Assembly: GCF_020616515.1 (NCBI RefSeq)
Contig: NZ_CP085135.1
Span: forward strand, 3,472,001-3,536,000
Length of the DNA: 64,000 nucleotides
Direction of reading: 5' to 3'
Source: Mesorhizobium sp. PAMC28654
Lineage (GTDB): Bacteria; Pseudomonadota; Alphaproteobacteria; Rhizobiales; Rhizobiaceae
Below the pieces are notes generated by a model, which searched no databases, was not told the DNA's origin, and worked only from the letters and a program-made list of their open reading frames with translations. Of this stretch, positions 10,309 to 19,070 are shown one piece after another. Numbering within the stretch: position 1 is the stretch's first letter; each line of letters begins with the position of its first letter. The translations under genes and the position numbers were made by a program.

Positions 10309-10959
10309 TCAGGGCCTCCAGCGCAGGAAATTGGTGATCAGCGCCAGGCCCAGGGCCTGGCTCTTTTCGGGATGGAATTGCGTGCCAACCAGATTGTCGC
10401 GAGCGACGGCGGCCGTTACCGGGCCGCCATAATCGGCCACCGCCAGCATCTCTTCGGGCTTCAGCGCATCCAGATGGTAGGAATGGACAAAATAGGCGTG
10501 CAATCCGCTCGCGCCAGTCGGGATGCCGGAAAACAGCGGATGCTTGCGGCAGAGCTCAATCGTATTCCAACCGATCTGCGGGATCTTCAGCGCCGGATCG
10601 GCCGGCGTGATCTCCTTGACGTCGCCGGCAATCCAGCCAAGGCCGTTGGTGACGGTCTTCTCCAAGCCACGCTGCGACATCAGCTGCATGCCAACGCAAA
10701 TGCCGAGGAACGGCCGGCCCTTGGTGATGGCGACTTCCTCGACCGCGTCCCACATGCCATCGACGGCGCGCAAGCCAGCCGCGCAGTCGGCATAGGCGCC
10801 GACGCCGGGCAGGACGATGCGGTCGGCGGTTCTGACACGCTCGGCATCGGCGGTCAGCTCGATCGCGGCGGCAATACCGGCTTCGCGCGCGGCGCGCTCA
10901 AAGGCCTTGGTGGCCGAGCGGAGGTTGCCCGAACCATAGTCAATGATGGCAACCCGCAT
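10309..10959 (-). CDS. hisH: Imidazole glycerol phosphate synthase, glutaminase subunit HisH
   Basis: A 216-residue class I glutamine amidotransferase that supplies ammonia to HisF. The nucleophile Cys88 lies in [11 protein letters not shown], and the catalytic His-Glu pair is in [10 protein letters not shown] near the C-terminus. The N-terminal [11 protein letters not shown] and [10 protein letters not shown] motifs are typical. It follows the DUF2628 gene by 1 nt. The partner hisF is three genes downstream instead of adjacent. Confidence 0.96.
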   Translation of the reverse strand: MRVAIIDYGSGNLRSATKAFERAAREAGIAAAIELTADAERVRTADRIVLPGVGAYADCAAGLRAVDGMWDAVEEVAITKGRPFLGICVGMQLMSQRGLEKTVTNGLGWIAGDVKEITPADPALKIPQIGWNTIELCRKHPLFSGIPTGASGLHAYFVHSYHLDALKPEEMLAVADYGGPVTAAVARDNLVGTQFHPEKSQALGLALITNFLRWRP

Positions 10960-10960
10960 C

Positions 10961-11437
10961 TCAGTGTTTTCCCGGTGTGTGGGTCAGCCCAAGAGCCATG
11001 CCCATCTGCGCTGGGCGCGCCAGGGCGGCATCAGGAACGATCCGTTGCGCCGGCGCCCGTTCAACCGACGGGGTGTCGGTTTCCAGCGTATAGCGCGTGT
11101 CGGCGTCATCGAGCCAGCTGGCGGCGACCACGCCCCATTCATGCCAGCCGCGGCGGCGAAGCGAGGCGATGCGCAGGCCCTGCCCCTCCAGGCCGACATA
11201 GAACGACACGAGCAGCGACAGCAGCGAGCCGGCCAGCCCGAGGCCGAGCCATTCGCCAAGCATCGAAAGAATGCCCATGACGACAAAGGTCAGCCCGGCT
11301 TCGACCCACAGTCTGTGCCAGGCGAGCCAGAGCGGCGGCACCAGGAAACCGAGCCAGGTGAAGCCGTCGCGAACAAAGGTCGTCGTGTCGACCTTTTCGC
11401 TGCGGCCCGGCGGCTCCATGACGACATAGCTGGCCAT
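10961..11437 (-). CDS. DUF2628 membrane protein of the his operon
   Basis: A 158-residue protein with an Asp/Arg-containing cytoplasmic N-terminus, then hydrophobic segments at about 28-45 ([18 protein letters not shown]) and 48-90, and a polar C-terminal tail ending TPGKH. This matches DUF2628, small inner-membrane proteins of unknown function. As far as I recall it regularly sits between hisB and hisH in Rhizobiales. Spacing of 3 nt to hisB and 1 nt to hisH implies cotranscription. Confidence 0.82.
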   Translation of the reverse strand: MASYVVMEPPGRSEKVDTTTFVRDGFTWLGFLVPPLWLAWHRLWVEAGLTFVVMGILSMLGEWLGLGLAGSLLSLLVSFYVGLEGQGLRIASLRRRGWHEWGVVAASWLDDADTRYTLETDTPSVERAPAQRIVPDAALARPAQMGMALGLTHTPGKH

Positions 11438-11440
11438 GGC

Positions 11441-12040
11441 CTATCCCTTCAGAGAGCCCTTGGTGGAGGGAACCGCGTCCGGCTGGCGCGGATCGCGTTC
11501 GAGTGCGGCGCGCAGCGCTCGCGCAACCGCCTTGAAGCAGGTCTCGGCGATATGATGGTTGTTGGCGCCATAGTGGTTGGTCACGTGCAAGGTGATCCCG
11601 GCATGCTGCGACAGCGCCTGGAAGAATTCGCGCACCAGTTCGGTGTCGAACGTGCCGATCTTCGGCGACGAAAACGAAACATTCCAGACCAGGAAAGGAC
11701 GGCCGGAAACATCGACCGCCGCGCGCGTCAGCGTCTCGTCCATGGCAAGATCGATCGAGGCGTAGCGCATGATGCCGCGCCGCTCACCCAGCGCCTTGGC
11801 CAGCGCCTGACCGAGCACGATGCCGGTGTCCTCGACCGTGTGGTGATCGTCGATATGCAGGTCGCCCTTGGCCTTGACGGTCATGTCGATCAGCGAATGA
11901 CGCGACAGCTGGTCCAGCATATGGTCGAAGAAGCCGACGCCCGTCGCCATGTCGGACTTGCCCGATCCGTCGACATGGACAGACACGGAGATATCCGTTT
12001 CCCTGGTCTTGCGGCTGACTTCGGCGGAACGGGGCGACAT
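11441..12040 (-). CDS. hisB: Imidazoleglycerol-phosphate dehydratase HisB
   Basis: A 199-residue Mn-dependent dehydratase that forms imidazole acetol phosphate. The two metal-binding repeats are clear: [16 protein letters not shown] with [13 protein letters not shown], and later [20 protein letters not shown]. It is the monofunctional form without the phosphatase domain, normal for alphaproteobacteria. I chose the ATG at 12038-12040 ([15 protein letters not shown]). An open frame extends 64 codons further upstream but would run through a stem-loop leader. First gene of the operon running to coaA, divergent from hslV. Confidence 0.96.
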   Translation of the reverse strand: MSPRSAEVSRKTRETDISVSVHVDGSGKSDMATGVGFFDHMLDQLSRHSLIDMTVKAKGDLHIDDHHTVEDTGIVLGQALAKALGERRGIMRYASIDLAMDETLTRAAVDVSGRPFLVWNVSFSSPKIGTFDTELVREFFQALSQHAGITLHVTNHYGANNHHIAETCFKAVARALRAALERDPRQPDAVPSTKGSLKG

Positions 12041-12068
12041 GACCTTGTCCTTGTCCCAGAGTTTTAGA

Positions 12069-12094
12069 GCTTCAAGCGTTTCAGGGCTTGAAGC
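12069..12094 (-). promoter_or_regulatory. Stem-loop in the hisB leader
   Basis: A 9-bp perfect inverted repeat, GCTTCAAGC (12069-12077) and GCTTGAAGC (12086-12094), 8-nt loop, lies 29 nt upstream of the hisB start, with a third partial copy GCTTGAA at 12102-12108. In the hisB transcript it would form a hairpin near the ribosome binding site. No run of His codons typical of a his leader peptide was found. Confidence 0.45.
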
Positions 12095-12281
12095 GTTCCA
12101 TGCTTGAAAACGAGAGCCTTCTAGCAGCATGATCCGGCGATTGCCAGTTGCCATGCCGGACGGTATCGAGCCCTTGCGCATGGTCGTTTGCAATCGTTGG
12201 TCCCGTGCATACATATGGCCGATCATAGTCACTCGTAACGCGCCAATTGCCTACCGGGGATGGCGCGAATCGGAGCAGTAG

Positions 12282-12833
12282 ATGTCGAATGAACTGACCA
12301 TGCACGCCACGACGATCGTGACGGTGCGCAAGGGCGGCAAGGTGGTGATCGCCGGTGACGGCCAGGTGAGCCTGGGCCAGACCATCATGAAAGGCAACGC
12401 CAGGAAAGTGCGCCGCATCGGCAAGGGCGGCAATGTCATCGCCGGTTTCGCGGGCGCCACCGCTGACGCCTTCACCCTTCTGGAGCGGCTTGAGGCCAAG
12501 CTCGAACAATATCCCGACCAGTTGACGCGTGCCTGCGTCGAGCTCGCCAAGGACTGGCGCACCGACCGCTATCTGCGCCGGCTGGAGGCGATGATGCTGG
12601 TTGCCGACAAGTCGGTCTCGCTGGCGCTGACCGGCAATGGCGACGTTCTCGAACCGGAACATGGCGTCATGGCCATCGGCTCGGGCGGCAATTATGCGCT
12701 GGCGGCCGCAAGGGCGTTGATGGACACCGACAAGGATGCCGAGGAGATCGCCCGCAAGGCGATGCAGATCGCATCCGAAATCTGCGTCTACACCAACAAC
12801 AATTTCGTCGTCGAAACGATCGATGCCGCCTGA
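12282..12833 (+). CDS. hslV: ATP-dependent protease proteolytic subunit HslV (ClpQ)
   Basis: A 183-residue proteasome-like threonine peptidase that assembles with the HslU ATPase. The mature enzyme would start at Thr10 ([15 protein letters not shown]), leaving a nine-residue propeptide longer than the single Met of E. coli, as is usual in rhizobia. [21 protein letters not shown] and the Gly-rich [14 protein letters not shown] segment are diagnostic. It is divergent from hisB across a 241-bp region and separated from hslU by two other genes. Confidence 0.96.
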   Translation: MSNELTMHATTIVTVRKGGKVVIAGDGQVSLGQTIMKGNARKVRRIGKGGNVIAGFAGATADAFTLLERLEAKLEQYPDQLTRACVELAKDWRTDRYLRRLEAMMLVADKSVSLALTGNGDVLEPEHGVMAIGSGGNYALAAARALMDTDKDAEEIARKAMQIASEICVYTNNNFVVETIDAA

Positions 12834-12840
12834 AGCGGCC

Positions 12841-12888
12841 GGCCATGGTCCCGAAAAGTGGAAGTCGGTTTTCGGAAGAGGCCATGGC
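12841..12888. repeat. Palindromic intergenic repeat, copy 2 (reverse orientation), carrying a start codon
   Basis: Same element as copies 1 and 3-6, read on the opposite strand: GGCCATGGTCCCGAAAAGTGGAAGT, then CGGTTTTCGGAAGAG and the closing arm GCCATGGCC. The closing arm supplies the ATG (12884-12886) of the acetyltransferase gene, and GGAAGAGG inside the repeat serves as its Shine-Dalgarno sequence. Confidence 0.8.
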
Positions 12889-13408
12889 CCAACCAGAACA
12901 TAACTATGATTTTCGGCCGGTGACCGAAAGGGACCTGCCGATGATCGCGGCATGGCTGGCCGAGCCTGAAGTCGCCGAGTGGTGGGACGACCCGAAGAAA
13001 GAGATCGCCCGAATCCGTGAGCATATCGACAGCATCTCGGTCGAGCCGCTGATCGTCGAACTCGAAGGCAAGCCGATCGGCTACCTGCAAAGTTACGACC
13101 CGCATATGGAAGACGGCCATCCCTATGCCGACCAGCCGTTCGGCACGCTGGGCATCGATCTGTCGATCGGCCGACCGGAACTGATCGGGATCGGCCACGG
13201 CTCGGCCATCGTGCGCCAGTTCGTCGAGCAACTGTTCGAGGAAGGCGCGCCGCGTGTCGTCATGGACCCAAGCCCCGCCAACGGTCGAGCTATCCGCGCT
13301 TATGAAAAGGCCGGCTTCAGCATCGTCGACCGAAGGCAATCGGAATATGGCGATGTCGTGCTAATGGCTGTCGATGCCGAAGAGGGCGACGCGGAAGAGG
13401 AAGCATGA
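12884..13408 (+). CDS. GNAT acetyltransferase, AAC(6')-like
   Basis: A 174-residue N-acetyltransferase. It starts [27 protein letters not shown], the opening seen in AAC(6')-Ib-type and siderophore-related acyltransferases, and has the acetyl-CoA loop region [13 protein letters not shown] and the C-terminal [13 protein letters not shown] motif. The acceptor is unknown; an aminoglycoside or another amine is possible. The C-terminus is unusually acidic (EEGDAEEEA). I chose the ATG at 12884, inside a palindromic repeat. It is 48 nt after hslV and 4 nt before the UPF0314 gene, within the hslV-hslU interval. Confidence 0.85.
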   Translation: MAQPEHNYDFRPVTERDLPMIAAWLAEPEVAEWWDDPKKEIARIREHIDSISVEPLIVELEGKPIGYLQSYDPHMEDGHPYADQPFGTLGIDLSIGRPELIGIGHGSAIVRQFVEQLFEEGAPRVVMDPSPANGRAIRAYEKAGFSIVDRRQSEYGDVVLMAVDAEEGDAEEEA

Positions 13409-13412
13409 CGGC

Positions 13413-14011
13413 ATGACCACATCCGGCGAGGACAAAAACGTCTCGGCCTATGAAGACACCTGGCGGATGGGGCTGCTGATCGCTCTCGGCCTGATCCTTT
13501 TCCAGGCTGTCACGCTCTACCTCATGGGCCACCCGCCGATCTGCACCTGCGGCTATGTCAAACTCTGGCATGGCGTGGTGAACAGCTCGGAGAATTCCCA
13601 GCATATTTCGGACTGGTACACGTTCTCGCACATCATCCATGGTTTCCTGTTCTATGCGCTGGCGAGGTTCCTGTTCCCGAACTCGCCGATCGGCCTCAGG
13701 CTGGCATTCGCGGTTGCCATAGAAGGCGGCTGGGAACTGCTGGAGAATAGCCCGTCATCATCGAGCGCTACCGCGCCGGCACGATCTCGCTCGACTACTA
13801 CGGCGACAGCATCATCAATTCGGTGTCCGACACACTGGCCATGATGCTGGGATTTGTGATGGCGCGAAGGCTACCTATATGGGTGGTCGTCAGCCTCGCC
13901 ATCCTCTTCGAACTCGGTACCGGCTATCTGATCCGGGACAATCTGACACTCAACGTGATCATGCTGCTGCATCCGTTCGAGGCCATCAAGCAGTGGCAAA
14001 GTGGAATTTAG
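13413..14011 (+). pseudogene. UPF0314/DUF2585 membrane protein, interrupted by a one-base frameshift
   Basis: The N-terminal part ([20 protein letters not shown], a membrane helix [19 protein letters not shown], then the conserved [14 protein letters not shown] and [10 protein letters not shown]) reads in one frame to about 13754. The rest ([17 protein letters not shown], then [19 protein letters not shown]) continues in another frame to the stop at 14009-14011. One base is missing at about 13754-13756, in CCG-TCATCATCGAG. Repaired, the protein has about 199 residues, the family length. It is either a true pseudogene or a sequencing error. The gene sits between the acetyltransferase and hslU. 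Confidence 0.85.
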
Positions 14012-14015
14012 TGAC

Positions 14016-15329
14016 ATGAGCACCTTCTCTCCCCGCGAAATCGTTTCTGAACTCGACCGCTTCATCATTGGCCAGAAGGACGCCAAGCGCGCCGTGGCCA
14101 TTGCGCTACGCAACCGCTGGCGGCGCCAGCAGCTGGAAGGCCAGATGCGCGAAGAGGTGATGCCGAAGAACATCCTGATGATCGGGCCGACGGGTGTCGG
14201 CAAGACCGAGATCTCGCGCCGCCTGGCGCGCCTTGCCGGTGCGCCTTTCGTCAAGGTCGAGGCGACCAAGTTCACCGAGGTCGGCTATGTCGGCCGCGAC
14301 GTCGAGCAGATCATCCGCGACCTCGTCGAGATCGCCATCGGCCTGGTGCGCGAGAAGATGCGCGAGGACGTCAAGGCGCGCGCCCATGTCAACGCAGAGG
14401 AACGCGTGCTGGAAGCGCTTGTCGGCAAGACGGCGAGCCCGGCCACCCGCGATAGCTTCCGCAAGAAGCTGCGCGACGGCGACCTCGACGACAAGGAGAT
14501 CGAGATCGAGGTGGCCGATACCGGCAATGGCGGCATGCCCGGCTTCGATATCCCCGGCATGCCGGGCGCCAATATCGGCGTGCTCAACATCAACGACATG
14601 CTGTCGAAGGCGATGGGCGGCAAGAAGACCAAGTCGCGCAAGACCACGGTGAAGGAATCCTACGCGCTGCTTGTCAACGACGAATCCGACAAGCTGCTCG
14701 ACCAGGACGAGGTGGTGCGCCGGGCGCTGGAGGCGACCGAGAATGATGGCATCGTCTTCCTCGACGAGATCGACAAGATCGCGTCGCGTGAAGGCGGCAT
14801 GGGCGCCGGCGTTTCTCGGGAAGGCGTGCAGCGCGACCTGCTGCCGCTGATCGAAGGCACCACGGTGGCAACCAAGTACGGATCGTTGAAGACCGACCAC
14901 ATCCTGTTCATCGCCTCGGGTGCGTTCCACGTCTCGAAGCCGTCCGACCTGTTACCGGAATTGCAGGGCCGCCTGCCGATCCGAGTCGAGCTGCGGGCGC
15001 TGGAGAAAGACGATTTCGTCCGCATTCTGACCGAGACCGAGGCGAGCCTGATCAAGCAATATATCGCGCTGATGAAGACCGAGGGCGTCGACCTGACCTT
15101 CACCGAAGACGCCATCGATTCGCTGGCCGGCATCGCCGTCGACCTCAATGCCAGCGTCGAGAATATCGGCGCAAGGCGACTGCAGACCGTGATGGAACGG
15201 GTGCTGGACGAGATTTCGTACGACGCGCCCGACCGCAACGGCACGTCGGTCACCATCGACGCCGCCTATGTGGAAAAGCATGTCGGCGACCTGGCGAGAA
15301 ACACGGATTTGTCGCGCTTCATTCTTTGA
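14016..15329 (+). CDS. hslU: ATP-dependent protease ATPase subunit HslU (ClpY)
   Basis: A 437-residue AAA+ unfoldase that feeds substrates into HslV. It has the N-terminal [19 protein letters not shown], Walker [10 protein letters not shown], the pore loop GYVGRD, an I-domain with a Gly/Met/Pro-rich stretch ([16 protein letters not shown]), Walker [11 protein letters not shown], and the C-terminal [11 protein letters not shown] that docks into HslV. I chose the ATG at 14016; a GTG at 14001 in frame overlaps the preceding gene. The start is 4 nt after the UPF0314 stop. Confidence 0.97.
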   Translation: MSTFSPREIVSELDRFIIGQKDAKRAVAIALRNRWRRQQLEGQMREEVMPKNILMIGPTGVGKTEISRRLARLAGAPFVKVEATKFTEVGYVGRDVEQIIRDLVEIAIGLVREKMREDVKARAHVNAEERVLEALVGKTASPATRDSFRKKLRDGDLDDKEIEIEVADTGNGGMPGFDIPGMPGANIGVLNINDMLSKAMGGKKTKSRKTTVKESYALLVNDESDKLLDQDEVVRRALEATENDGIVFLDEIDKIASREGGMGAGVSREGVQRDLLPLIEGTTVATKYGSLKTDHILFIASGAFHVSKPSDLLPELQGRLPIRVELRALEKDDFVRILTETEASLIKQYIALMKTEGVDLTFTEDAIDSLAGIAVDLNASVENIGARRLQTVMERVLDEISYDAPDRNGTSVTIDAAYVEKHVGDLARNTDLSRFIL

Positions 15330-15346
15330 AGGACGGCAACAACGGC

Positions 15347-15369
15347 AGCGCCGGGCTTGCTCCGGCGCT
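15347..15369 (+). terminator. Hairpin after hslU, probable terminator
   Basis: An 8-bp perfect stem AGCGCCGG (15347-15354) and CCGGCGCT (15362-15369) with a 7-nt loop, 17 nt after the hslU stop. There is no clear T tract, so it may end transcription weakly or protect the 3' end. Confidence 0.55.
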
Positions 15370-15492
15370 CCTATTCGATGTGTGGCCAAATGGAAGCAAC
15401 TGGGCAGCTTTTGCCTTGCGGGGGCCATGCAGCCCTCGACTCCCCTGGCGGCTTTACCTAGTTTGCCCCGCAAGACTTACAGGCGGCGGCGC

Positions 15493-16452
15493 ATGAAGAA
15501 ACTGATCCTCGTCATCCTTGGCTTGACGCTCGCGGCGACGCTGTTCGCCGCGGAAGCGGCGACGATGGTGCCGCCAGGAAACCGCAATGCCGAGCAGCCC
15601 GAGATACCCGGCGCCTCGAGCCGGCGCACGCAGGCGACCAACACCACTTTCCAGGCGAAATATCGCAAGGTCTACGCGCTGCTGCAGAACGACGCCGATC
15701 TTCGCAACAAGATCAGGAAGTCGGCAGCCGCCTATGGCATCGATCCCTTGCACATCGTCGGCGCAATCGTTGGCGAGCATACCTACAATGTCGACGCCTA
15801 CGACCGGCTGCAGACCTACTACGTCAAGGCGATCTCCTATCTGACCAGCAAGCTATCCTTCGCCTACAACGGCGAGGACATCACCGATTTCGTGCAAAGG
15901 CCCGAATTCAAGACATGCGCTGGAATGTCGGACAGCTATGATCTGTGGGCATGTCGCGAGCAGGTGTGGAACCATGCGTTTCGGGGCAAGAATGTCGGCG
16001 GGGAGAATTTTCCCGACGACCGTTTCGGCGCCACTTTCTTCCAGCCCTACTACGCCGGCCAGACCTTTGGCCTCGGCCAGCTCAATCCCCTGACCGCCCT
16101 GCAGATGAGCGATCTGGTGCACCGGATTTCCGGCCTGCCCAAGCTCGACGTCAGCGACCCCAACGCCGTCTACAAGACCATCATGGATCCAGACCTGACG
16201 CTGCCCTATGTGGCCGCGACGATCAGGAAATCGATCGATGCCTACAAGAGCATTGCCGGCTTCGACATATCCGGCAATCCCGGCCTCACCGCCACGCTCT
16301 ACAATGTCGGCAACCCGGAACAGCGCGCCTATGCGCTGAAGGCCGAGAACGACAGGCGCCGCGCCGCCGGCGAACCGGAAAAACTGCCGGAGGAGAATTA
16401 CTACGGCTGGCTGGTCAACGACAAATTGCCGGAGCTCAAGGCGCTTTTCTAG
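15493..16452 (+). CDS. DUF1402 family exported protein with lytic-transglycosylase-like motifs
   Basis: A 319-residue protein with a Sec signal peptide (MKKLILVILGLTLAATLFAAEA, cleavage near residue 23). The body contains AAYGIDPLHIVGAIVGEHTYN, FGLGQLNPLTALQM and ATLYNVGNPEQRA. In order and spacing these resemble the YGV-P...E-S, GLMQ-P-TA and AYN-G motifs of SLT-type lytic transglycosylases, with Glu in GEHTYN as candidate catalytic acid. The DUF1402 family is otherwise uncharacterised, so a peptidoglycan role is my inference. Start is the ATG at 15493; it stands alone after hslU. Confidence 0.75.
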   Translation: MKKLILVILGLTLAATLFAAEAATMVPPGNRNAEQPEIPGASSRRTQATNTTFQAKYRKVYALLQNDADLRNKIRKSAAAYGIDPLHIVGAIVGEHTYNVDAYDRLQTYYVKAISYLTSKLSFAYNGEDITDFVQRPEFKTCAGMSDSYDLWACREQVWNHAFRGKNVGGENFPDDRFGATFFQPYYAGQTFGLGQLNPLTALQMSDLVHRISGLPKLDVSDPNAVYKTIMDPDLTLPYVAATIRKSIDAYKSIAGFDISGNPGLTATLYNVGNPEQRAYALKAENDRRRAAGEPEKLPEENYYGWLVNDKLPELKALF

Positions 16453-16502
16453 AGCTTGTTCAATCCAGATGGAATCGGGATGGAACAGGCTCTATCTTCT
16501 TG

Positions 16503-16579
16503 TTTGAGCATGATCTCTGGACAAACGGGAACCGTTTGTCTGGGAAAACCGGTTCCCACTTTTCGGGATCATGCTCTAG
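16503..16579. repeat. Palindromic intergenic repeat, copy 3, with a second palindrome nested inside
   Basis: Outer arms TTTGAGCATGATCTC and GGGATCATGCTCTAG with the GGAAAACCGGTTCCCACTTTT core. Between left arm and core lies an extra perfect hairpin, GACAAACGG-GAA-CCGTTTGTC, absent from the other copies. It lies between the convergent DUF1402 and PanB-like genes and could act as a bidirectional terminator. Confidence 0.8.
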
Positions 16580-16594
16580 CCTGCAGCCGCGTGC

Positions 16595-17401
16595 CTATCG
16601 TTGGGTCTCTAAAAACGCTGCGAATTTGCGTAGTTCTTCCGCGTCGGCTCCGACAATGTGCCGCGGCGCCGGATACGCGCCGGACTGGATATCGTCAGCA
16701 TATTCGCGAAAGGCCGCGACGCGCTCGTTCTGGATGCGATCATATTCGGCCGCGAGGTCGCGGTAGCGCTTGGCATGGCGCGGATAGCGGCCGCGATTGG
16801 TGCCGAGCACGTCTTCCGAGAACAGGTACTGGGCGTCGCAACCGGCACCGGCGCCCATCGATACCATGATCAGCGGCGTGCGCCGCGAGATCGCGCTTGC
16901 GACTTCGGCCGGCACCACCTCGATCTCGGCGGCGAAAGCGCCGGCGGCTTCCAGGTCCTTGACCTGCCTCCAGATGAAGGCGGCGCTCTCGGCGGTCTTG
17001 CCGACCGCCTTGAACCCGCCGGTCCAGGTTGCATGCGCCGGGATCAGGCCAACATGGCCGCAGACCGGAATATGCTCGTCGCGCAACCGGCGGATGGTCA
17101 GCAGGCTGGCGGAGCAATACATGGCGTCGGCGCTGGCCGCGCGCAGCTTCACCGCCGTGCGCAGGATTTCGTCGGTGGTCGCGCCCATTTTTGCCTGCTC
17201 GTCTCCAGGGATGGCGAAACAGGTTGGCGCCGCGTCGCGAAACCGTGGATCAAAAATGAGGTCATAGGTGACCGAAATGATGTCGATGCCGGCCCGTTCG
17301 GCCGCCTCCGCCTCTTCAAGCGAGAACACCCGCAATTTGGAAAGCTGGCGCTTGCCCTTGAGCGACTGCAGGTCGGCGACCGTCGGTCTCGTGCGTGACA
17401 T
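16595..17401 (-). CDS. PanB-like protein (ketopantoate hydroxymethyltransferase fold) with altered metal site
   Basis: A 268-residue TIM-barrel protein of the PanB/PEP mutase-isocitrate lyase superfamily. It keeps the PanB landmarks IPVCGHVGLIPAHATWTGGFKAVGKT, the catalytic-Glu region AEIEVVPAEVA and GAGAGCDAQYLF. The Mg-binding residues of PanB look replaced: the VGDSLG segment reads VTYDLI and the KIEGG segment reads YCSAS. It may therefore not make ketopantoate and could act on another oxo acid. It lies 79 nt after the MocF-like gene on the same strand and may be the last gene of that operon, with a repeat element between. Confidence 0.7.
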   Translation of the reverse strand: MSRTRPTVADLQSLKGKRQLSKLRVFSLEEAEAAERAGIDIISVTYDLIFDPRFRDAAPTCFAIPGDEQAKMGATTDEILRTAVKLRAASADAMYCSASLLTIRRLRDEHIPVCGHVGLIPAHATWTGGFKAVGKTAESAAFIWRQVKDLEAAGAFAAEIEVVPAEVASAISRRTPLIMVSMGAGAGCDAQYLFSEDVLGTNRGRYPRHAKRYRDLAAEYDRIQNERVAAFREYADDIQSGAYPAPRHIVGADAEELRKFAAFLETQR

Positions 17402-17420
17402 TGTTTTCCCCTCAATTTTT

Positions 17421-17474
17421 GTTTGACCATGACCTTGTCGGAAAACCGGCTTCCACTTTTCGGGATCCTGGTCT
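17421..17474. repeat. Palindromic intergenic repeat, copy 4
   Basis: TTTGACCATGACCTTGTC, then GGAAAACCGGCTTCCACTTTT and CGGGATCCTGGTC, a diverged copy of the element at 16503. It lies between the MocF-like and PanB-like genes, both on the minus strand. Confidence 0.75.
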
Positions 17475-17480
17475 GGTGGC

Positions 17481-18710
17481 TCAAGCCGCCAGCAGCGATT
17501 TCAGCTTGACCTCTTGCGAGCCAAGTGCATCCGGGGCGGGTTTCGCTCGCTTGCCGATCAGCATCTCGGCCAGTCTGATATCGCGGGCGACCGCGTTGCC
17601 GGGGCCGATGCCGCTGGCCGCGACCAGCCTGCCGTCCTCGGCTAGATGAAACAGGATGAAGGCACCGTCGCCGAGATCGCGGCGGACAACGCTGCTTCCC
17701 TCATCCGAAAGGCCGGCGATCTGCAGGGTGAGCCCGTATTGATCCGACCAGAACCACGGCACGGCCGCATGCGCTTCACCCGCGCCGAGCATATTCCTGG
17801 CCGCCAGAGCGCCCTGCTCCTGCGCATTGCGCCAGGCTTCCAGCCGCACGCGGCGGCCGCCATAGACGGCGAGCGGGAACGAACAGCAGTCGCCGGCGGC
17901 GAAGATATCGGGATCGCCGGTACGAAGCTCGGCATCGACGGCGATGCCGTTTTCGATCGCCAGGCCGGCCTCGGCGGCGAGAGCGGTCACCGGCACGGCG
18001 CCGATGCCGATGATAGCAAGGTCGGCGACGACATCCCGGCCGCCGGTCAGCGAAATACGAACCTCGGCCCCATCATCGGCGATGGCCGCGATGCCGTCGC
18101 CGCACAATATGTCCACGCCCTCGGTGACATGCGCCTGATGGATGATTTCCGCGATCTCGGCCGGCACGCCCCTCATCAGGATGCGTGGCTGCGCCTCGAT
18201 GACCGTGACATCAGCACCCAGCTTGCGCGCGGCCGCCGCCAGTTCCAGGCCGATGAAGCCGCCGCCGACAATCGCGATGCGGTTGCCGGACTTCAAGTGG
18301 GCCCGGATGGCCAGCGCGTCGGCGAAGGTCCTCAGATATACGCAGCGCGAACCCAGGCCCGGAATCGGCAGCTTGCGCGGCGTCGAGCCCGTCGCCAGCA
18401 GCAGCTTGTCGTAGGCGAGGACCGAGCCATCGGACAGGCGCAGCGCGTGCGCGGCGCGGTCGATCGCCACGGCCTGGACGGAATGGATGTGCCGGATCGA
18501 ACGCTGCGCCAGCACTTCGTCGCTGGCGATCGCCTTGATGGCGGGCGCATCACCGATCATCGCGTCCTTGGACAGCGGTGGCCGCTCATAGGGCAGGTGC
18601 GGCTCGTCGCCGACCAGCGTCACCGGTCCGTCATAGCCGAGGTCGCGCAGCGCCAAGGCAGCTCGCCCGCCGCATTCGCCGGCGCCGATGATGACCATCC
18701 CCTTCGTCAT
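17481..18710 (-). CDS. FAD/NAD(P)H ferredoxin reductase, MocF-like
   Basis: A 409-residue flavoprotein of the rubredoxin/BphA4-type ferredoxin reductase family. The FAD dinucleotide fold GMVIIGAGECGGRAALAL is followed by PYERPPLSK, the NAD(P)H fold RIAIVGGGFIGLELAAAA, and the second FAD motif DIFAAGDCCSFPL. It would pass electrons from NAD(P)H to the adjacent Rieske ferredoxin. In rhizobia the order desaturase-like hydroxylase, Rieske ferredoxin, reductase matches mocD, mocE, mocF of rhizopine catabolism. Start is the ATG at 18708-18710, 4 nt after the ferredoxin gene. Confidence 0.85.
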   Translation of the reverse strand: MTKGMVIIGAGECGGRAALALRDLGYDGPVTLVGDEPHLPYERPPLSKDAMIGDAPAIKAIASDEVLAQRSIRHIHSVQAVAIDRAAHALRLSDGSVLAYDKLLLATGSTPRKLPIPGLGSRCVYLRTFADALAIRAHLKSGNRIAIVGGGFIGLELAAAARKLGADVTVIEAQPRILMRGVPAEIAEIIHQAHVTEGVDILCGDGIAAIADDGAEVRISLTGGRDVVADLAIIGIGAVPVTALAAEAGLAIENGIAVDAELRTGDPDIFAAGDCCSFPLAVYGGRRVRLEAWRNAQEQGALAARNMLGAGEAHAAVPWFWSDQYGLTLQIAGLSDEGSSVVRRDLGDGAFILFHLAEDGRLVAASGIGPGNAVARDIRLAEMLIGKRAKPAPDALGSQEVKLKSLLAA

Positions 18711-18714
18711 GCCA

Positions 18715-19029
18715 TCACCCGATCTGGACGAGGACTTTGCCGGCGTCGACCTTGACCGGATAAGTCCTGAGGTTGACGCAGACCGGCGCGCCCCGGGCCG
18801 CACCCGTCTTGTAGTTGAAGCGGCCATTGTGCTTGGGGCATTCGATGATGTCGTCCATCACCAGGCCGTCGGCCAGATGCACCTTCTCATGCGTGCACAG
18901 CCCGTCCGTGGCGAAGAACTCGTCATCCGGCGAACGGTAGATCGCGAAGGTGCGGCCGCCATGGTCGAACCGCATCACATCCTCTTCGTCGATATCCGTG
19001 GCGTCACACGCCTCGACCCAGTCGCTCAT
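18715..19029 (-). CDS. Rieske [2Fe-2S] ferredoxin, MocE-like
   Basis: A 104-residue Rieske ferredoxin. The two cluster-binding motifs are CTHEKVHL (Cys-x-His) and CPKHNGRF (Cys-x-x-His), about 17 residues apart, with the GLVMDDIIECPKH pattern of MocE-type ferredoxins. It is cytosolic and would carry electrons from the reductase encoded 4 nt downstream to the MocD-like hydroxylase encoded 41 nt upstream. The gene order supports a three-component oxygenase; substrate specificity rests with the MocD-like protein. Confidence 0.88.
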   Translation of the reverse strand: MSDWVEACDATDIDEEDVMRFDHGGRTFAIYRSPDDEFFATDGLCTHEKVHLADGLVMDDIIECPKHNGRFNYKTGAARGAPVCVNLRTYPVKVDAGKVLVQIG

Positions 19030-19070
19030 AAATCCTCCCGGTAGAATCCTGCGCCCGCTTCGGGCTCATG

